DNA from: Streptomyces sp. TLI_146
Lineage (GTDB): Bacteria > Actinomycetota > Actinomycetes > Streptomycetales > Streptomycetaceae
Reading direction: 5' to 3'
Assembly: GCF_002846415.1 (NCBI RefSeq)
Contig: NZ_PJMX01000001.1
Coordinates: 7,564,001 to 7,628,000 of the forward strand
Length of the DNA stretch: 64,000 bases
Made by a program: the position numbers and the translations under genes. Position 1 is the stretch's first letter, and each line of letters starts with the position of its first letter. The notes under the pieces are model-generated. The model searched no databases and had not been told where the DNA came from. It worked only from the letters and a program-made list of their open reading frames with translations. Positions 25,745 to 34,363 of this stretch are shown piece by piece.

Positions 25745-26603
25745 CACCGTCTGGCGCCCGTGCGGGCGCACCCGCCGCTCCACCCGGACGCTGCGGGTCC
25801 GCGTCTCCGCCGTGATTCTCGCGGCGGCGGTCCTCGCCGTCCTGCTCGTACCGCCGCTCGTCCACCTCGACCAGCAGGCCGTCGACCTGTCGCACAAGCT
25901 CCTCCCGCCGTCCTGGGAGCACCCGTTCGGCACCGACGACGTCGGCCGCGACCTGCTGCTCCGCTGTGTCTACGGGCTGCGGATCTCGCTCCTCGTCGGT
26001 GTCGTGGCCGCGCTCGTCGCCACCGTCGTCGGCACGGTCGTGGGCGCGGCGGCTGCGGCCCTCGGCGGCTGGACCGACCGGCTGGTGATGCGGCTGGTGG
26101 ACGTGTTCTCGTCGGTGCCGCACCTGCTGCTTGGCATCTTCGTGGTCGCGATGTTCCGCCCCGGGGTGTGGCCGGTGATCGCCTCGGTCGCCGTGACGCA
26201 CTGGCTCTCCACCGCCCGTATCGTGCGCGCCGAGGTGCTGTCCCTGCGCTCGCGCCCCTACATCGACGCGGCGATCTCCGGCGGCGCCTCCAGGCTGCGG
26301 GTGACGACCCGTCATCTGCTGCCGGGCGTCCTGCCGCAGGCCGGGCTCGCGGCCGTCCTCATGGTGCCGCACGCCATGTGGCACGAGTCGGCGCTCTCCT
26401 TCCTCGGCCTCGGCCTGCCCAGCCACCAGGCCAGCCTCGGCAACCTCGTCCAGTCCGCGCGCGGCTCGCTGCTCGCCGGGCACTGGTGGCCGACCCTCTT
26501 CCCCGGCCTGCTGCTCATCGTGCCCACCCTCGCCGTCGCGGGCCTGGCCGGCGCCTGGCGCGAACGCCTGGACCCGCGCCGCCGATCGGAGCTGATGCTG
26601 TGA
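25737..26603 (+). CDS. ABC transporter permease (DppC/OppC-like)
   Basis: A 288-residue membrane permease. The OppC-type motif HPFGTDDVGRDLLLRCVYGLRISLLVG follows the first helix, and the coupling loop is DAAISGGASRLRVTTRHLLPG. It forms the heterodimeric channel with the preceding permease. Its start lies inside the preceding gene (eight-base overlap) and its stop overlaps the GTG of the first ATPase. Confidence 0.9.
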   Translation: MADTVWRPCGRTRRSTRTLRVRVSAVILAAAVLAVLLVPPLVHLDQQAVDLSHKLLPPSWEHPFGTDDVGRDLLLRCVYGLRISLLVGVVAALVATVVGTVVGAAAAALGGWTDRLVMRLVDVFSSVPHLLLGIFVVAMFRPGVWPVIASVAVTHWLSTARIVRAEVLSLRSRPYIDAAISGGASRLRVTTRHLLPGVLPQAGLAAVLMVPHAMWHESALSFLGLGLPSHQASLGNLVQSARGSLLAGHWWPTLFPGLLLIVPTLAVAGLAGAWRERLDPRRRSELML

Positions 26604-27586
26604 CCAAGGCTGCTGTGACCAAGGCCGCTGCGACCACGGTCCTTTCGGTACGCGGCCTGTCCGTGCGCTTCCGGATGCGCGGCGGGCGCCATATCGCCGC
26701 CGTCACCGACGTCTCCTTCGACCTGGCGGCGGGCGAGTGCCTGGCCCTGGTCGGCGAGAGCGGCTGCGGCAAGTCCGTCCTCGCCTCGGCGCTGCTCGGC
26801 CTGCTGCCGGGCAACGCCCAGACAGCGGGCAGCGCCGTGCTGCGCGGCGGTGGCGACCCCGTCGACCTGCTCGCCGCCGACGAACGCACACTCGCCCGTA
26901 CGGTACGGGGCCGCCGCATCGGTCTCGTACCGCAGAGCCCGGCCGCCCACCTCACGCCCGTGCGGACCGTACGGGCGCAGCTCGCGGAGACCCTGCGCGA
27001 GCTCACCGGAACGCCCAGGCGCGAGCTGCGCGCGGCGACCGAAGCAGCGGCCGAACGGGCCGCGTTCCCGCTCGGGCACCTCGACCGCTATCCGCACGAG
27101 CTGTCCGGCGGGCTCGCCCAGCGCGCCGCGACCGCGCTCGCCCTCGTCGGGGACGCGCCGCTGCTCCTCGCCGACGAGCCGACCACCGGGCTCGACCGCG
27201 ACCTGGTGGACCGCACGGCCGACGAGCTGCGCCGCACCGCCGACGACGGCCGGGCGCTGCTGATGATCACCCACGATCTGGCGGCCGCCGAGCGGATCGC
27301 CGACCGGGTCGCCGTGATGTACGCCGGGCGCGTCGTGGAACTCGCCGACGCAACCTCGTATTTCGGCGGGACCGGACCCCGTCACCCGTATGCTCGGGGC
27401 CTGCTCGACGCGCTCCCGGAGCGGGCTTTCACGCCCGTCCCCGGGATGCCGCCCGAGCTGGGCGATCTGCCGGACGGCTGTGCGTTCGCACCCCGTTGCG
27501 AACGGGCCACCGGCCAGTGCGGCACCCTGCCGCCGTTCGACGGCCGGGTCGCCTGTCACCACCTGGAGGAGCCCGGCCGTGCTTGA
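26600..27586 (+). CDS. ABC transporter ATP-binding protein (DppD/OppD-like)
   Basis: A 328-residue ATPase. Walker A GESGCGKSV, signature LSGGLAQR, Walker B LLLADEPTTGLD and ITHD are intact, and a C-terminal oligopeptide-type tail with Cys-rich CAFAPRCERATGQC is present. In DppD-type proteins such a tail can hold an iron-sulfur cluster. The first ~15 residues contain a small repeat (VTKAA twice) from an 18-base near-duplication, and alternative GTG starts lie within it. Both ends overlap neighbours. Confidence 0.88.
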   Translation: MTKAAVTKAAATTVLSVRGLSVRFRMRGGRHIAAVTDVSFDLAAGECLALVGESGCGKSVLASALLGLLPGNAQTAGSAVLRGGGDPVDLLAADERTLARTVRGRRIGLVPQSPAAHLTPVRTVRAQLAETLRELTGTPRRELRAATEAAAERAAFPLGHLDRYPHELSGGLAQRAATALALVGDAPLLLADEPTTGLDRDLVDRTADELRRTADDGRALLMITHDLAAAERIADRVAVMYAGRVVELADATSYFGGTGPRHPYARGLLDALPERAFTPVPGMPPELGDLPDGCAFAPRCERATGQCGTLPPFDGRVACHHLEEPGRA

Positions 27587-28235
27587 CCTGAAGAACATCA
27601 CCGCCGGGTACGAGCGCGGCAGGCCCGTGGTCCGCGAGGTGAGCCTCGCCGTCGCCCCCGGCGAGGCGGTCGGCCTGCTCGGCCCCAGCGGCTGCGGCAA
27701 ATCCACCCTGGCCCGGGTCGCGGCGCTGCTGCACCGGCCGGACGACGGCACGGTGACCCTCGACGGCGCCCTCGTCACCGAGTGGCGCCACCGGGCCCCG
27801 CGCGCCCAGCGCACCACCGTCGGGGTCGTCTTCCAGTCGCCCCGGCTCGCCGCCGACCCCCGGCTGCGGCTGCGCGAGATCGTCGCCGAGCCGCTGCGGG
27901 CCACCGGCCGCCAGATCGAGGTGCGCGAGCGCGTCGACGAACTCGCGGACCTGGTCGGCCTCGGCGGGGACCTGCTGAACCGCCGCCCCCACGAGGTCAG
28001 CGACGGCCAGCTCCAGCGCGCCTGCCTGGCCCGCGCCCTGGTCCTGCGCCCGCGCCTGCTGGTCTGCGACGAGATGACGGCGATGCTGGACGCCTCGACG
28101 ACGGCGGCCCTGGTGGCGGCGGTCGAGCGCTACCGCAGGGAGACGACGGCCTCCCTCCTCGCGGTGGGCCACGACCGGACGCTCCTTGAGCGGTGGTGCG
28201 ACCGGGCGGAGCAGTGGGGCGAACTCTCGGGGTGA
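27579..28235 (+). CDS. ABC transporter ATP-binding protein (DppF-like, short)
   Basis: A 218-residue ATPase, shorter than typical DppF (~320), lacking the C-terminal oligopeptide extension. Walker A GPSGCGKST is normal, but the signature reads VSDGQLQR instead of LSGGQ, and Walker B is LLVCDEMTAMLD. The Gly-to-Asp change in the signature suggests an asymmetric pair with one degenerate site. It starts within the preceding gene (eight-base overlap) and closes the importer operon. Confidence 0.85.
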   Translation: MLDLKNITAGYERGRPVVREVSLAVAPGEAVGLLGPSGCGKSTLARVAALLHRPDDGTVTLDGALVTEWRHRAPRAQRTTVGVVFQSPRLAADPRLRLREIVAEPLRATGRQIEVRERVDELADLVGLGGDLLNRRPHEVSDGQLQRACLARALVLRPRLLVCDEMTAMLDASTTAALVAAVERYRRETTASLLAVGHDRTLLERWCDRAEQWGELSG

Positions 28236-28253
28236 CCGCGCAGTAACGTGCCT

Positions 28254-28288
28254 GCCACCCGGATCTCCCCGGACGGCCGCCGGGTGGC
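28254..28288 (+). terminator. stem-loop after the peptide ABC operon
   Basis: A perfect 9-base stem (28254-28262 with 28280-28288) with a GC-rich 17-base loop begins 19 bases after the last ATPase stop codon. It is a plausible factor-assisted terminator for the importer operon. Confidence 0.5.
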
Positions 28289-28395
28289 CGGGCGGCGAAG
28301 TACCGGCCAACTCTGCGAAGCAGCCTGCCCGTTGGGACAGGCGCGCCCGCATACTCGGTCGCGTCCGCCCGTCCCACCGCCCCGGGAGCACCCCT

Positions 28396-29256
28396 ATGGC
28401 TCGACTGACCCGCCGCGGCGCCGTCGCCGCCCTCGCCGCGGCCGCCGCCTCTGCCGCCATCGCGCCCGCCGCCTCCGCGGCCGAACGCGCCCACCCCGCC
28501 GGGCCCAGACCGCTGCGCCGGACCCACGCGCACAACGACTTCGAGCATCCGCACCCGCTCTTCGACGCCCTCGACCACGGGTTCACCAGCGTCGAGGCCG
28601 ATGTCTTCCTGGTCGACGGGCAGCTCCTGGTGGCCCACGACCCCACCCAGCTCGACCCGACCCGTACGCTCGAATCGCTCTACCTCGACCCGCTGCTGGC
28701 CCGCGTCCGCGCCCACCACGGCTCGGTCTACCGGGGCTACCACCGCCCCGTACAGCTCCTGGTGGACATCAAGACCGACGGCGCCGCCGCCTACCGGGAA
28801 CTCGACCGGCGGCTGCGCCCGTACCGCCGGATGCTGACCGGTTACGCGCACGGCCGCGTCTCGACCGGCGCCGTCACGCCCGTCGTCTCCGGCGACCGCG
28901 CCGCCCGGGTGCCGATGGAGGCGCAGAAGGTGCGGTACGCCTTCTACGACGGGCGCCTGGACGACCTCGGCACCGCCGCCACCGCCGCCTTCATCCCGCT
29001 CATCAGCAGCAACTGGACGCAGAGCTTCAGCTGGCTGGGCGCCGGGCCGTTCCCGGCCGCCGAGCGCGAGAAGCTGCGCGCCATCGTGGCGCAGGCCCAT
29101 GCGCACCGGCAGCGGGTGCGGTTCTGGGCGACCCCCGACGTCGCGGGACCGGAGCGGGACGCCCTGTGGCGCGAACTGCTCGCCGCCGACGTCGACCACA
29201 TCAACACCGACGACCTCGCGGGGCTTGAGGCCTTCCTCCGCACGCACGGAGAGTAG
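28396..29256 (+). CDS. secreted PI-PLC-like phosphodiesterase, AIM6 family
   Basis: A 286-residue exported protein. The signal peptide begins MARLTRRGAV, with twin Arg suggesting Tat export, and is cleaved near ASA-AERAH (~30). The mature start THAHNDFEHPHPLFDALDHGFTSVEADVFLVDG matches the TIM-barrel PI-PLC/GDPD superfamily in its AIM6-like branch: His-Asn-Asp and Glu-Ala-Asp metal ligands and a later AHDPTQL. It likely hydrolyses a phosphodiester outside the cell; the substrate is unknown. It sits alone, downstream of the peptide importer. Confidence 0.8.
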   Translation: MARLTRRGAVAALAAAAASAAIAPAASAAERAHPAGPRPLRRTHAHNDFEHPHPLFDALDHGFTSVEADVFLVDGQLLVAHDPTQLDPTRTLESLYLDPLLARVRAHHGSVYRGYHRPVQLLVDIKTDGAAAYRELDRRLRPYRRMLTGYAHGRVSTGAVTPVVSGDRAARVPMEAQKVRYAFYDGRLDDLGTAATAAFIPLISSNWTQSFSWLGAGPFPAAEREKLRAIVAQAHAHRQRVRFWATPDVAGPERDALWRELLAADVDHINTDDLAGLEAFLRTHGE

Positions 29257-29416
29257 TACCGGCCGCATACCGGGGCCGCACGCGTCACTCGCCTCCCGGG
29301 CCGTCACCCGCAGTCAACACCCGTACGGCGGACACGCCATACGCCCGACCGGCCCGCCTCCTCCGCCACACTGGCCGCCGAATGCCGCAATTCCGGCGCG
29401 GTGGAGGAGGTTGGCC

Positions 29417-29611
29417 ATGGCCATTTCGATCTCGGTGGTGCTGTTGCTCGTGGTGCTGGCGGTGATCTTCCTGCGCAGCGGCGGACTCAAGGCCTCGCAC
29501 GCGATGGTCTGTGTGCTCCTCGGCTTCTTCCTCGCCGGTACGAGCATGGCCCCCACCATCCAGGACGGGCTGAACGCCACCGCGAGCGTGGTCGGTAGCC
29601 TCAGGCCATGA
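29417..29611 (+). CDS. small membrane protein, unknown function
   Basis: A 64-residue protein with an excellent GGAGGAGG site. Two hydrophobic stretches (about 5-22 and 30-47) separated by a short LRSGGLKASH loop suggest a two-helix hairpin, with TSMAPTIQDGL at the end of the second. I recognise no family with certainty. Its stop codon overlaps the ATG of the winged-helix gene (ATGA), so the two are coupled. Confidence 0.7.
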   Translation: MAISISVVLLLVVLAVIFLRSGGLKASHAMVCVLLGFFLAGTSMAPTIQDGLNATASVVGSLRP

Positions 29612-30777
29612 CCCCGGCCCGCCAGAAGATCACCGCCGAGGCGCGGCGCGCCCGGCTCGGCCCCCGCCACCTCCTCACCCCGGCCACCCGCGCGGCCACC
29701 CCCGAGGCGGTCGCGGACGCGCTGGTGGCGCTGCACGCCACCGACCCCGCGACGGTGTATCTGGCGGTCGCCGCCCGGATGGGGAACGCGTCGGTGGGGG
29801 AGCTGGAGCGGGCGCTGTACGAGGACCACTCACTCGTACGGATGCTGTGCATGCGCCGCACCATGTTCGTGCTGCCCACGGCGTTCGCCCCGGTGGCCGA
29901 CGCGGCGGCCGCCCGGGCCGTCGCCGTCCGTGAGCGCGCGGGTCTGGCGAAGGTCGTCGAGGAACAACTGGGCTTCGGCGCCCAGTGGTTCGCCGCCACC
30001 CAGGAAGCGGTCCTCGCCGCCCTCGCCGCGCGCGGCGAGGCGACGGCGGCCCAGCTCGCCGACGACGTGCCCGACCTGAAGTCGCAGATCGTCCAGTCCC
30101 CGGGCAAGCCGTACGAGGCACGGCCCCGCATCACCAGCCGCTTCCTCGGCGTCCTGGCCGCCGAGGGCCGCATCCGGCGCGGCCGCCCGCTGGGCACCTG
30201 GGCGTCCAGCCAGTTCCGCTGGACCGTCGCCGAGCCGCACCCCGAGCTCGCGGCCGACGAGGCCAGGGCCGAGCTCGTCGCCCGCTATCTGGACGCCTTC
30301 GGCCCCGCCACCACGGACGACGTGAAGTGGTGGACGGGCTGGACCCTCACCGACACCCGTAAGGCGCTGGCCAGGACCGACGCCGTCGACATCGAGCTGG
30401 ACGAGGGCCCGGGGCACGCCCTGCCCGGCCAGTTGGACAAGCCGCCCGCCGCCGAGCCCTGGGCCGCGCTGCTCCCGGGCCTCGACCCGACCCCGATGGG
30501 CTGGCGCCACCGCGACTGGTACCTCGACACCGGGCACAAGGCCGAACTCTTCGACGGCACCGGCAACATCGGCCCCTCGGTGTGGTGGAACGGCCGCATC
30601 GTCGGCGGCTGGGCCCAGCGCCCGGACGGCGAGATCGTCACGCACGTGTTCACCGACCAGGGCCGCGACGCGGCCGCCGCGATCGAGGCGGAGGCGGCCC
30701 GGCTCGCGGCCTTCTTCGGCGACGTACGGATCCGGCCGAGCTTCCGCACCCCGCTCGAACGACGGCTCTCCGCCTGA
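29608..30777 (+). CDS. winged-helix DNA-binding protein, AlkZ/YcaQ-like (HTH_42)
   Basis: A 389-residue protein of the tandem winged-helix family that includes DNA glycosylases AlkZ/YcaQ, which remove interstrand crosslinks or alkylated bases, often as self-resistance to genotoxins. The N-terminal VADALVALHATDPATVYLAVAARMG and the C-terminal ELFDGTGNIGPSVWWNGRIVGGWAQRPDG are characteristic. The catalytic Gln pair was not verified by alignment, so this may be a glycosylase or only a DNA-binding relative. ATGA overlap with the small membrane protein gene. Confidence 0.8.
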   Translation: MTPARQKITAEARRARLGPRHLLTPATRAATPEAVADALVALHATDPATVYLAVAARMGNASVGELERALYEDHSLVRMLCMRRTMFVLPTAFAPVADAAAARAVAVRERAGLAKVVEEQLGFGAQWFAATQEAVLAALAARGEATAAQLADDVPDLKSQIVQSPGKPYEARPRITSRFLGVLAAEGRIRRGRPLGTWASSQFRWTVAEPHPELAADEARAELVARYLDAFGPATTDDVKWWTGWTLTDTRKALARTDAVDIELDEGPGHALPGQLDKPPAAEPWAALLPGLDPTPMGWRHRDWYLDTGHKAELFDGTGNIGPSVWWNGRIVGGWAQRPDGEIVTHVFTDQGRDAAAAIEAEAARLAAFFGDVRIRPSFRTPLERRLSA

Positions 30778-30836
30778 GAGCCCGTCTCTGAGTGTCGGCC
30801 GATCATGAAGCGTGTGTGAAGCGCCCATCGATTCCA

Positions 30837-30950
30837 TGGACACTTCAACCCCGCGGCTCTAGCGTCGGGCGCCGGCGCGACACCCGATGTACGTACCCGG
30901 CGTACGTGTGGACCACGTACGCATGCCGACGTACGCACCCAGAGGAGCCG
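30837..30950 (+). promoter_or_regulatory. promoter and phased CGTACG repeats in the leader of the secreted-protein gene
   Basis: TGGACA at 30837-30842 and TAGCGT at 30860-30865 (17-base spacing) fit a promoter. Downstream, between start site and ribosome site, GTACGTAC at 30889-30896 and three CGTACG hexamers at 30901, 30916 and 30930 recur every 14-15 bases. A GAGGAG ribosome site at 30942-30947 precedes the ATG. Confidence 0.45.
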
Positions 30951-30951
30951 T

Positions 30952-32517
30952 ATGTCCCGCAGAGCGCTCGCCCGCGCACTGGCCCTGACGCTCACCGTCT
31001 CCGCGACCGCCCTCGCCGGGCCCGCCGGAGCCGCCGAGATACCCAAGGCGCCCGGCCACCGCCTGGTCAGCCAGTACGAGGGCGCCCCCGCCACCGCCCG
31101 GCCGGTGCCGGGACCGGCCCCCGCCCAGCACCCCTACCTCGCCCCCAACGGGCGCAGCGGGATGCACGGCGACGCCTGGGGCAGCGGCACCCATCCGTAC
31201 GCGGGCCCGCTGGGCCGGGACCCGCAGGTGACCAGCGAGCGGATCGCGGCACTCGGCGGCGAGTGCGCGACGGCGACGTTCGACGCGGCCGGGCGGCTGA
31301 TCACCGTCTGCGGCACCTTCCAGGGATTCAAGCTGAAGCTCTTGGAACCGCGCACGCTCGCCACCCTCGCGGAGTACCAGCTGCCCCAGCGGTCGTCGAC
31401 CGTCGAGGCGATCACCCGCCTGGACTTCTCGAAGATCTTCAAGGACACCTCGGGCGGCGCCTACTTCTACCTCGACAACGAGGACCGGGTGGTCCTCGCC
31501 GACTCCCGCCACCACATCCTGCGCATCGCGCACGAGCAGGCGGCGGACGGCAGTTGGCGCTTCGCCGTGGTGGACGACTGGGACCTCACCGGGGTGGTCC
31601 CGCACGACTGCGTCAGCTGGACCAACCTCTTCCCCAGCGGCACCTGCGACCCGGTCACCTCCGTGATGCCGGACTGGCAGGGCCGTATCTGGTGGGTGAC
31701 GCGGCTGGGCCGGGTCGGCACGGTGGACCCCGGCACGGGCCGGATCCGCTCGGTCGAGCTGCCCGGGGAGGAGATCCAGAACTCCTTCTCGGTGGCCGAG
31801 GACGGCGTCTCCATCGTCTCCGACCACGCCCTGTACGGCTTCCGCGCGGGCGCCGACGGCACACCGGTGGTGCGGTGGCGCCAGACGTACGACCGCGGCA
31901 CGGGCACCAAACCCGGCTCGGTGAACCAGGGTTCGGGCACCACCCCCGACCTCTTCGGCGACGGCTATGTGGCCATCACCGACAACGCCGACGACCGTAT
32001 GAACGTGGTCGTGTACCGGCGCGGGGCGGACGTTCCCGACGACCGACGCCTGGTCTGCAAGGTCCCGGTGTTCGGGGCGGGCCGGTCGACGACCGACAAC
32101 TCCCTGATCACCTGGGGCAACAGCATCGTCGTGGAGAACAACTACGGCTACGAGAACGTGACCTCGCTGACCTTCGGCAGGAGCGTGACCGGCGGCGTGA
32201 CCCGCATCGACGTGCGCCCGGACGGCAGCGGCTGCGACACGGTGTGGGATAGCGCCGTCCGATCCCCGTCGACGGTCCCCAAGCTCTCGACGGCGAATGG
32301 GCTGTTGTATTTCTACGAGAAGGAGCCCAACGCCCTCGGGATCGACGCCTGGTATCTGACCGCCGTCGACTTCCGTACGGGCGCGGTGCGCTGGAAGCGG
32401 CTGACGGGGACCGGCCCGGCGTACGACAACAACTGGGCTCCTGTGACGATCGGCCCGGACGGCACGGCGTACGTGGGCGTGTTCAACGGGATCGTGGCGG
32501 TGCGCGACCGGGACTGA
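30952..32517 (+). CDS. secreted beta-propeller-like (quinoprotein-type) protein
   Basis: A 521-residue secreted protein. The signal peptide runs to about residue 27 (cleavage near AGA-AEIP). The mature chain shows repeated strand-turn units (GRIWWVTRLGRVGTVDPGTGRIRSVELPG, GTAYVGVFNGIVAVRD) as in PQQ/WD-type propellers, but no cofactor site or catalytic motif is evident. Paired Cys (for example in CATATFDAAGRLITVCG) may form disulfides. Function unknown. It follows a leader with phased CGTACG repeats. Confidence 0.72.
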   Translation: MSRRALARALALTLTVSATALAGPAGAAEIPKAPGHRLVSQYEGAPATARPVPGPAPAQHPYLAPNGRSGMHGDAWGSGTHPYAGPLGRDPQVTSERIAALGGECATATFDAAGRLITVCGTFQGFKLKLLEPRTLATLAEYQLPQRSSTVEAITRLDFSKIFKDTSGGAYFYLDNEDRVVLADSRHHILRIAHEQAADGSWRFAVVDDWDLTGVVPHDCVSWTNLFPSGTCDPVTSVMPDWQGRIWWVTRLGRVGTVDPGTGRIRSVELPGEEIQNSFSVAEDGVSIVSDHALYGFRAGADGTPVVRWRQTYDRGTGTKPGSVNQGSGTTPDLFGDGYVAITDNADDRMNVVVYRRGADVPDDRRLVCKVPVFGAGRSTTDNSLITWGNSIVVENNYGYENVTSLTFGRSVTGGVTRIDVRPDGSGCDTVWDSAVRSPSTVPKLSTANGLLYFYEKEPNALGIDAWYLTAVDFRTGAVRWKRLTGTGPAYDNNWAPVTIGPDGTAYVGVFNGIVAVRDRD

Positions 32518-32545
32518 CCCAGGGCGGAAGCCTGGGGCACGGCCG

Positions 32546-32926
32546 TCAGATCAGCCGGGAGCGGATGAGGAAGCGCACGCCTTCCGGAGCCTCCAGGGAG
32601 AAGCCGCTGCCGCGCCCCTCCACGACGTCGACGATCAGCCGGGTGTGCCGCCACACCTCGTGCTGGCTCACCGACATCCAGAACGGGACGGGCTCCTCCA
32701 CCCCGTCGACGGCGAGGCGTTCGAGCAGGACGTCGGAGCCTCCCGTACGGAACTCGCCGTCCGGGTAGCACATGGGCGCGCTGCCGTCGCAGCAGCCGCC
32801 CGACTGGTGGAACATCAGGGGCCCGTGGGCCGCCCGCAGCCGCCGCAGCAACTCGGCGGCAGCAGGCGTCAGTTCCACGCGCGCGTGCCCGGTGCTCGTG
32901 TCGCTTCCCGCGTTCGGCTCGGACAT
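32546..32926 (-). CDS. DUF779 family protein
   Basis: A 126-residue protein with the DUF779 signature MFHQSGGCCDGSAPMCYP and a conserved HTRLIVDVVEGRGSGFSLE tail. In many bacteria this family is encoded beside an acetaldehyde or aldehyde dehydrogenase, but none is present here. The Cys-rich stretch suggests metal or thiol chemistry. Start choice is uncertain: ATG 32926, GTG 32935 and TTG 32965 are in frame. It converges on the secreted propeller gene. Confidence 0.8.
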   Translation of the reverse strand: MSEPNAGSDTSTGHARVELTPAAAELLRRLRAAHGPLMFHQSGGCCDGSAPMCYPDGEFRTGGSDVLLERLAVDGVEEPVPFWMSVSQHEVWRHTRLIVDVVEGRGSGFSLEAPEGVRFLIRSRLI

Positions 32927-33026
32927 GAGGATCACGGCCCTTCGGTACGGCGTCCGGACCCCCAATCAACCACGGAAGGGGTTGCCGTCACGTTGCGGGC
33001 AGGTCGGACGACCGTCACCGGGTCCG

Positions 33027-34136
33027 CTACCCCTTGAGGTGCGCCCGTACCGAGTCGTCCTGGGCCTCGCGCGGATGCGGGACCGGGAGCGGTGACGAGG
33101 GCGTCGGTTCGTCGTGCTGGAGCGAGACCGTCCGGGTGGGGGCCGGGATCGCGATGCCCTCCGCGCGGTAGCGCTGGTGCAGGCGCTTGATGAACTCGTG
33201 CTTGATCCGGTACTGGTCGCTGAACTCACCCACGCCCAGGATCACGGTGAAGTTGATCCGCGAGTCCGCGAAGGTGTGGAAGCGGACCGCCGCCTCGTGG
33301 TGGGGGAGCGCGCCGGTGATGTCGACCATCACGCTGTCGATGACTTCGAGGGTCACCCGCTCGACGTGCTCCAGGTCGCTGTCGTACCCGACGCCCACCT
33401 GGACGAGGATCGACAACTCCTGTTCGGGGCGGCTGTAGTTGGTCATGTTCGTCCGGGCGAGCCGGGCGTTGGGGATGATGACCAGGTTGTTCGACAGGTT
33501 GCGCACCACGGTGTTGCGCCAGTTGATGTCGACGACGTACCCCTCCTCGCCGCTGCTGAGCCGCATGTAGTCACCGGGCTGCACCGTCTTGGAGGCGAGG
33601 ATGTGCACGCCCGCGAAGAGGTTGGCGAGGGTGTCCTGGAGGGCGAGCGCGACCGCGAGGCCGCCCACGCCGAGGGCGGTGAGCAGCGGCGCGATGGAGA
33701 TGCCCAGGGTGTCCAGGGCGATCAGCGAGCCCATCGCGACCACCACGACGCGGGTGATGTTCACGAAGATGGTGGCCGACCCGGCCACACCGGTCCGCGA
33801 GTGCGCCACGGACTGCACCAGCCCCGCGATCACCCGGGCCGTGGAGAACGTGGTGATCAGGATGAGCACGGCGGTCAGCGAGTGGTTGACGATCGCCGCG
33901 ATCCGCGTGGTGAGCGGCAGCGCCGAGGCCGCCGCCGCGGTGCCCGCGATGACGGCGGCCCAGGGGGCGGAGGTGCGCAGCGCGTCGACGATGATGTCGT
34001 CCCCGCTCCACCGTGTCCGCAGCGCGTGCTTGCCCAGCCACCGCAGCAGCGCGCGCAGCAGCACCGCGGCGAGGAGCCCCGCGGCCACCGCGATGGCGGC
34101 GACCACCCAGTCGTGCAGGACGAGGCCCCGGGTCAA
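33027..34136 (-). CDS. mechanosensitive ion channel, MscS family
   Basis: A 369-residue membrane protein with four predicted helices in the first ~185 residues, followed by the MscS pore/beta-domain region: LLTALGVGGLAVALALQDTLANLFAGVHIL (pore-lining helix 3), then VQPGDYMRLSSGEEGYVVDINWRNTVVRN and IIPNARL. It would release solutes on hypo-osmotic shock. The start is TTG 34136 with a clear GGAGGG site eight bases upstream. Confidence 0.92.
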   Translation of the reverse strand: MTRGLVLHDWVVAAIAVAAGLLAAVLLRALLRWLGKHALRTRWSGDDIIVDALRTSAPWAAVIAGTAAAASALPLTTRIAAIVNHSLTAVLILITTFSTARVIAGLVQSVAHSRTGVAGSATIFVNITRVVVVAMGSLIALDTLGISIAPLLTALGVGGLAVALALQDTLANLFAGVHILASKTVQPGDYMRLSSGEEGYVVDINWRNTVVRNLSNNLVIIPNARLARTNMTNYSRPEQELSILVQVGVGYDSDLEHVERVTLEVIDSVMVDITGALPHHEAAVRFHTFADSRINFTVILGVGEFSDQYRIKHEFIKRLHQRYRAEGIAIPAPTRTVSLQHDEPTPSSPLPVPHPREAQDDSVRAHLKG

Positions 34137-34363
34137 CGGACACCCTCCGAGGCGCGTCGGGCCGGGGAGACGCCGTGGGGGGCCGAAGGAACGGCGAGGG
34201 CCGCCACTGGCCGCCGTATATGAAGTGTCGCCATCTTGTCACCTGTCAGTTCGTCTTGCGCGAAGCCTCGTTCGGCGGTCCGCGTACGCGCCGAACGGGC
34301 TGCCATCCTGCCCCATGGGCGGAGCGACGTCGCAGGTGGGCCGGGGTGACACCGGGCACCGGC

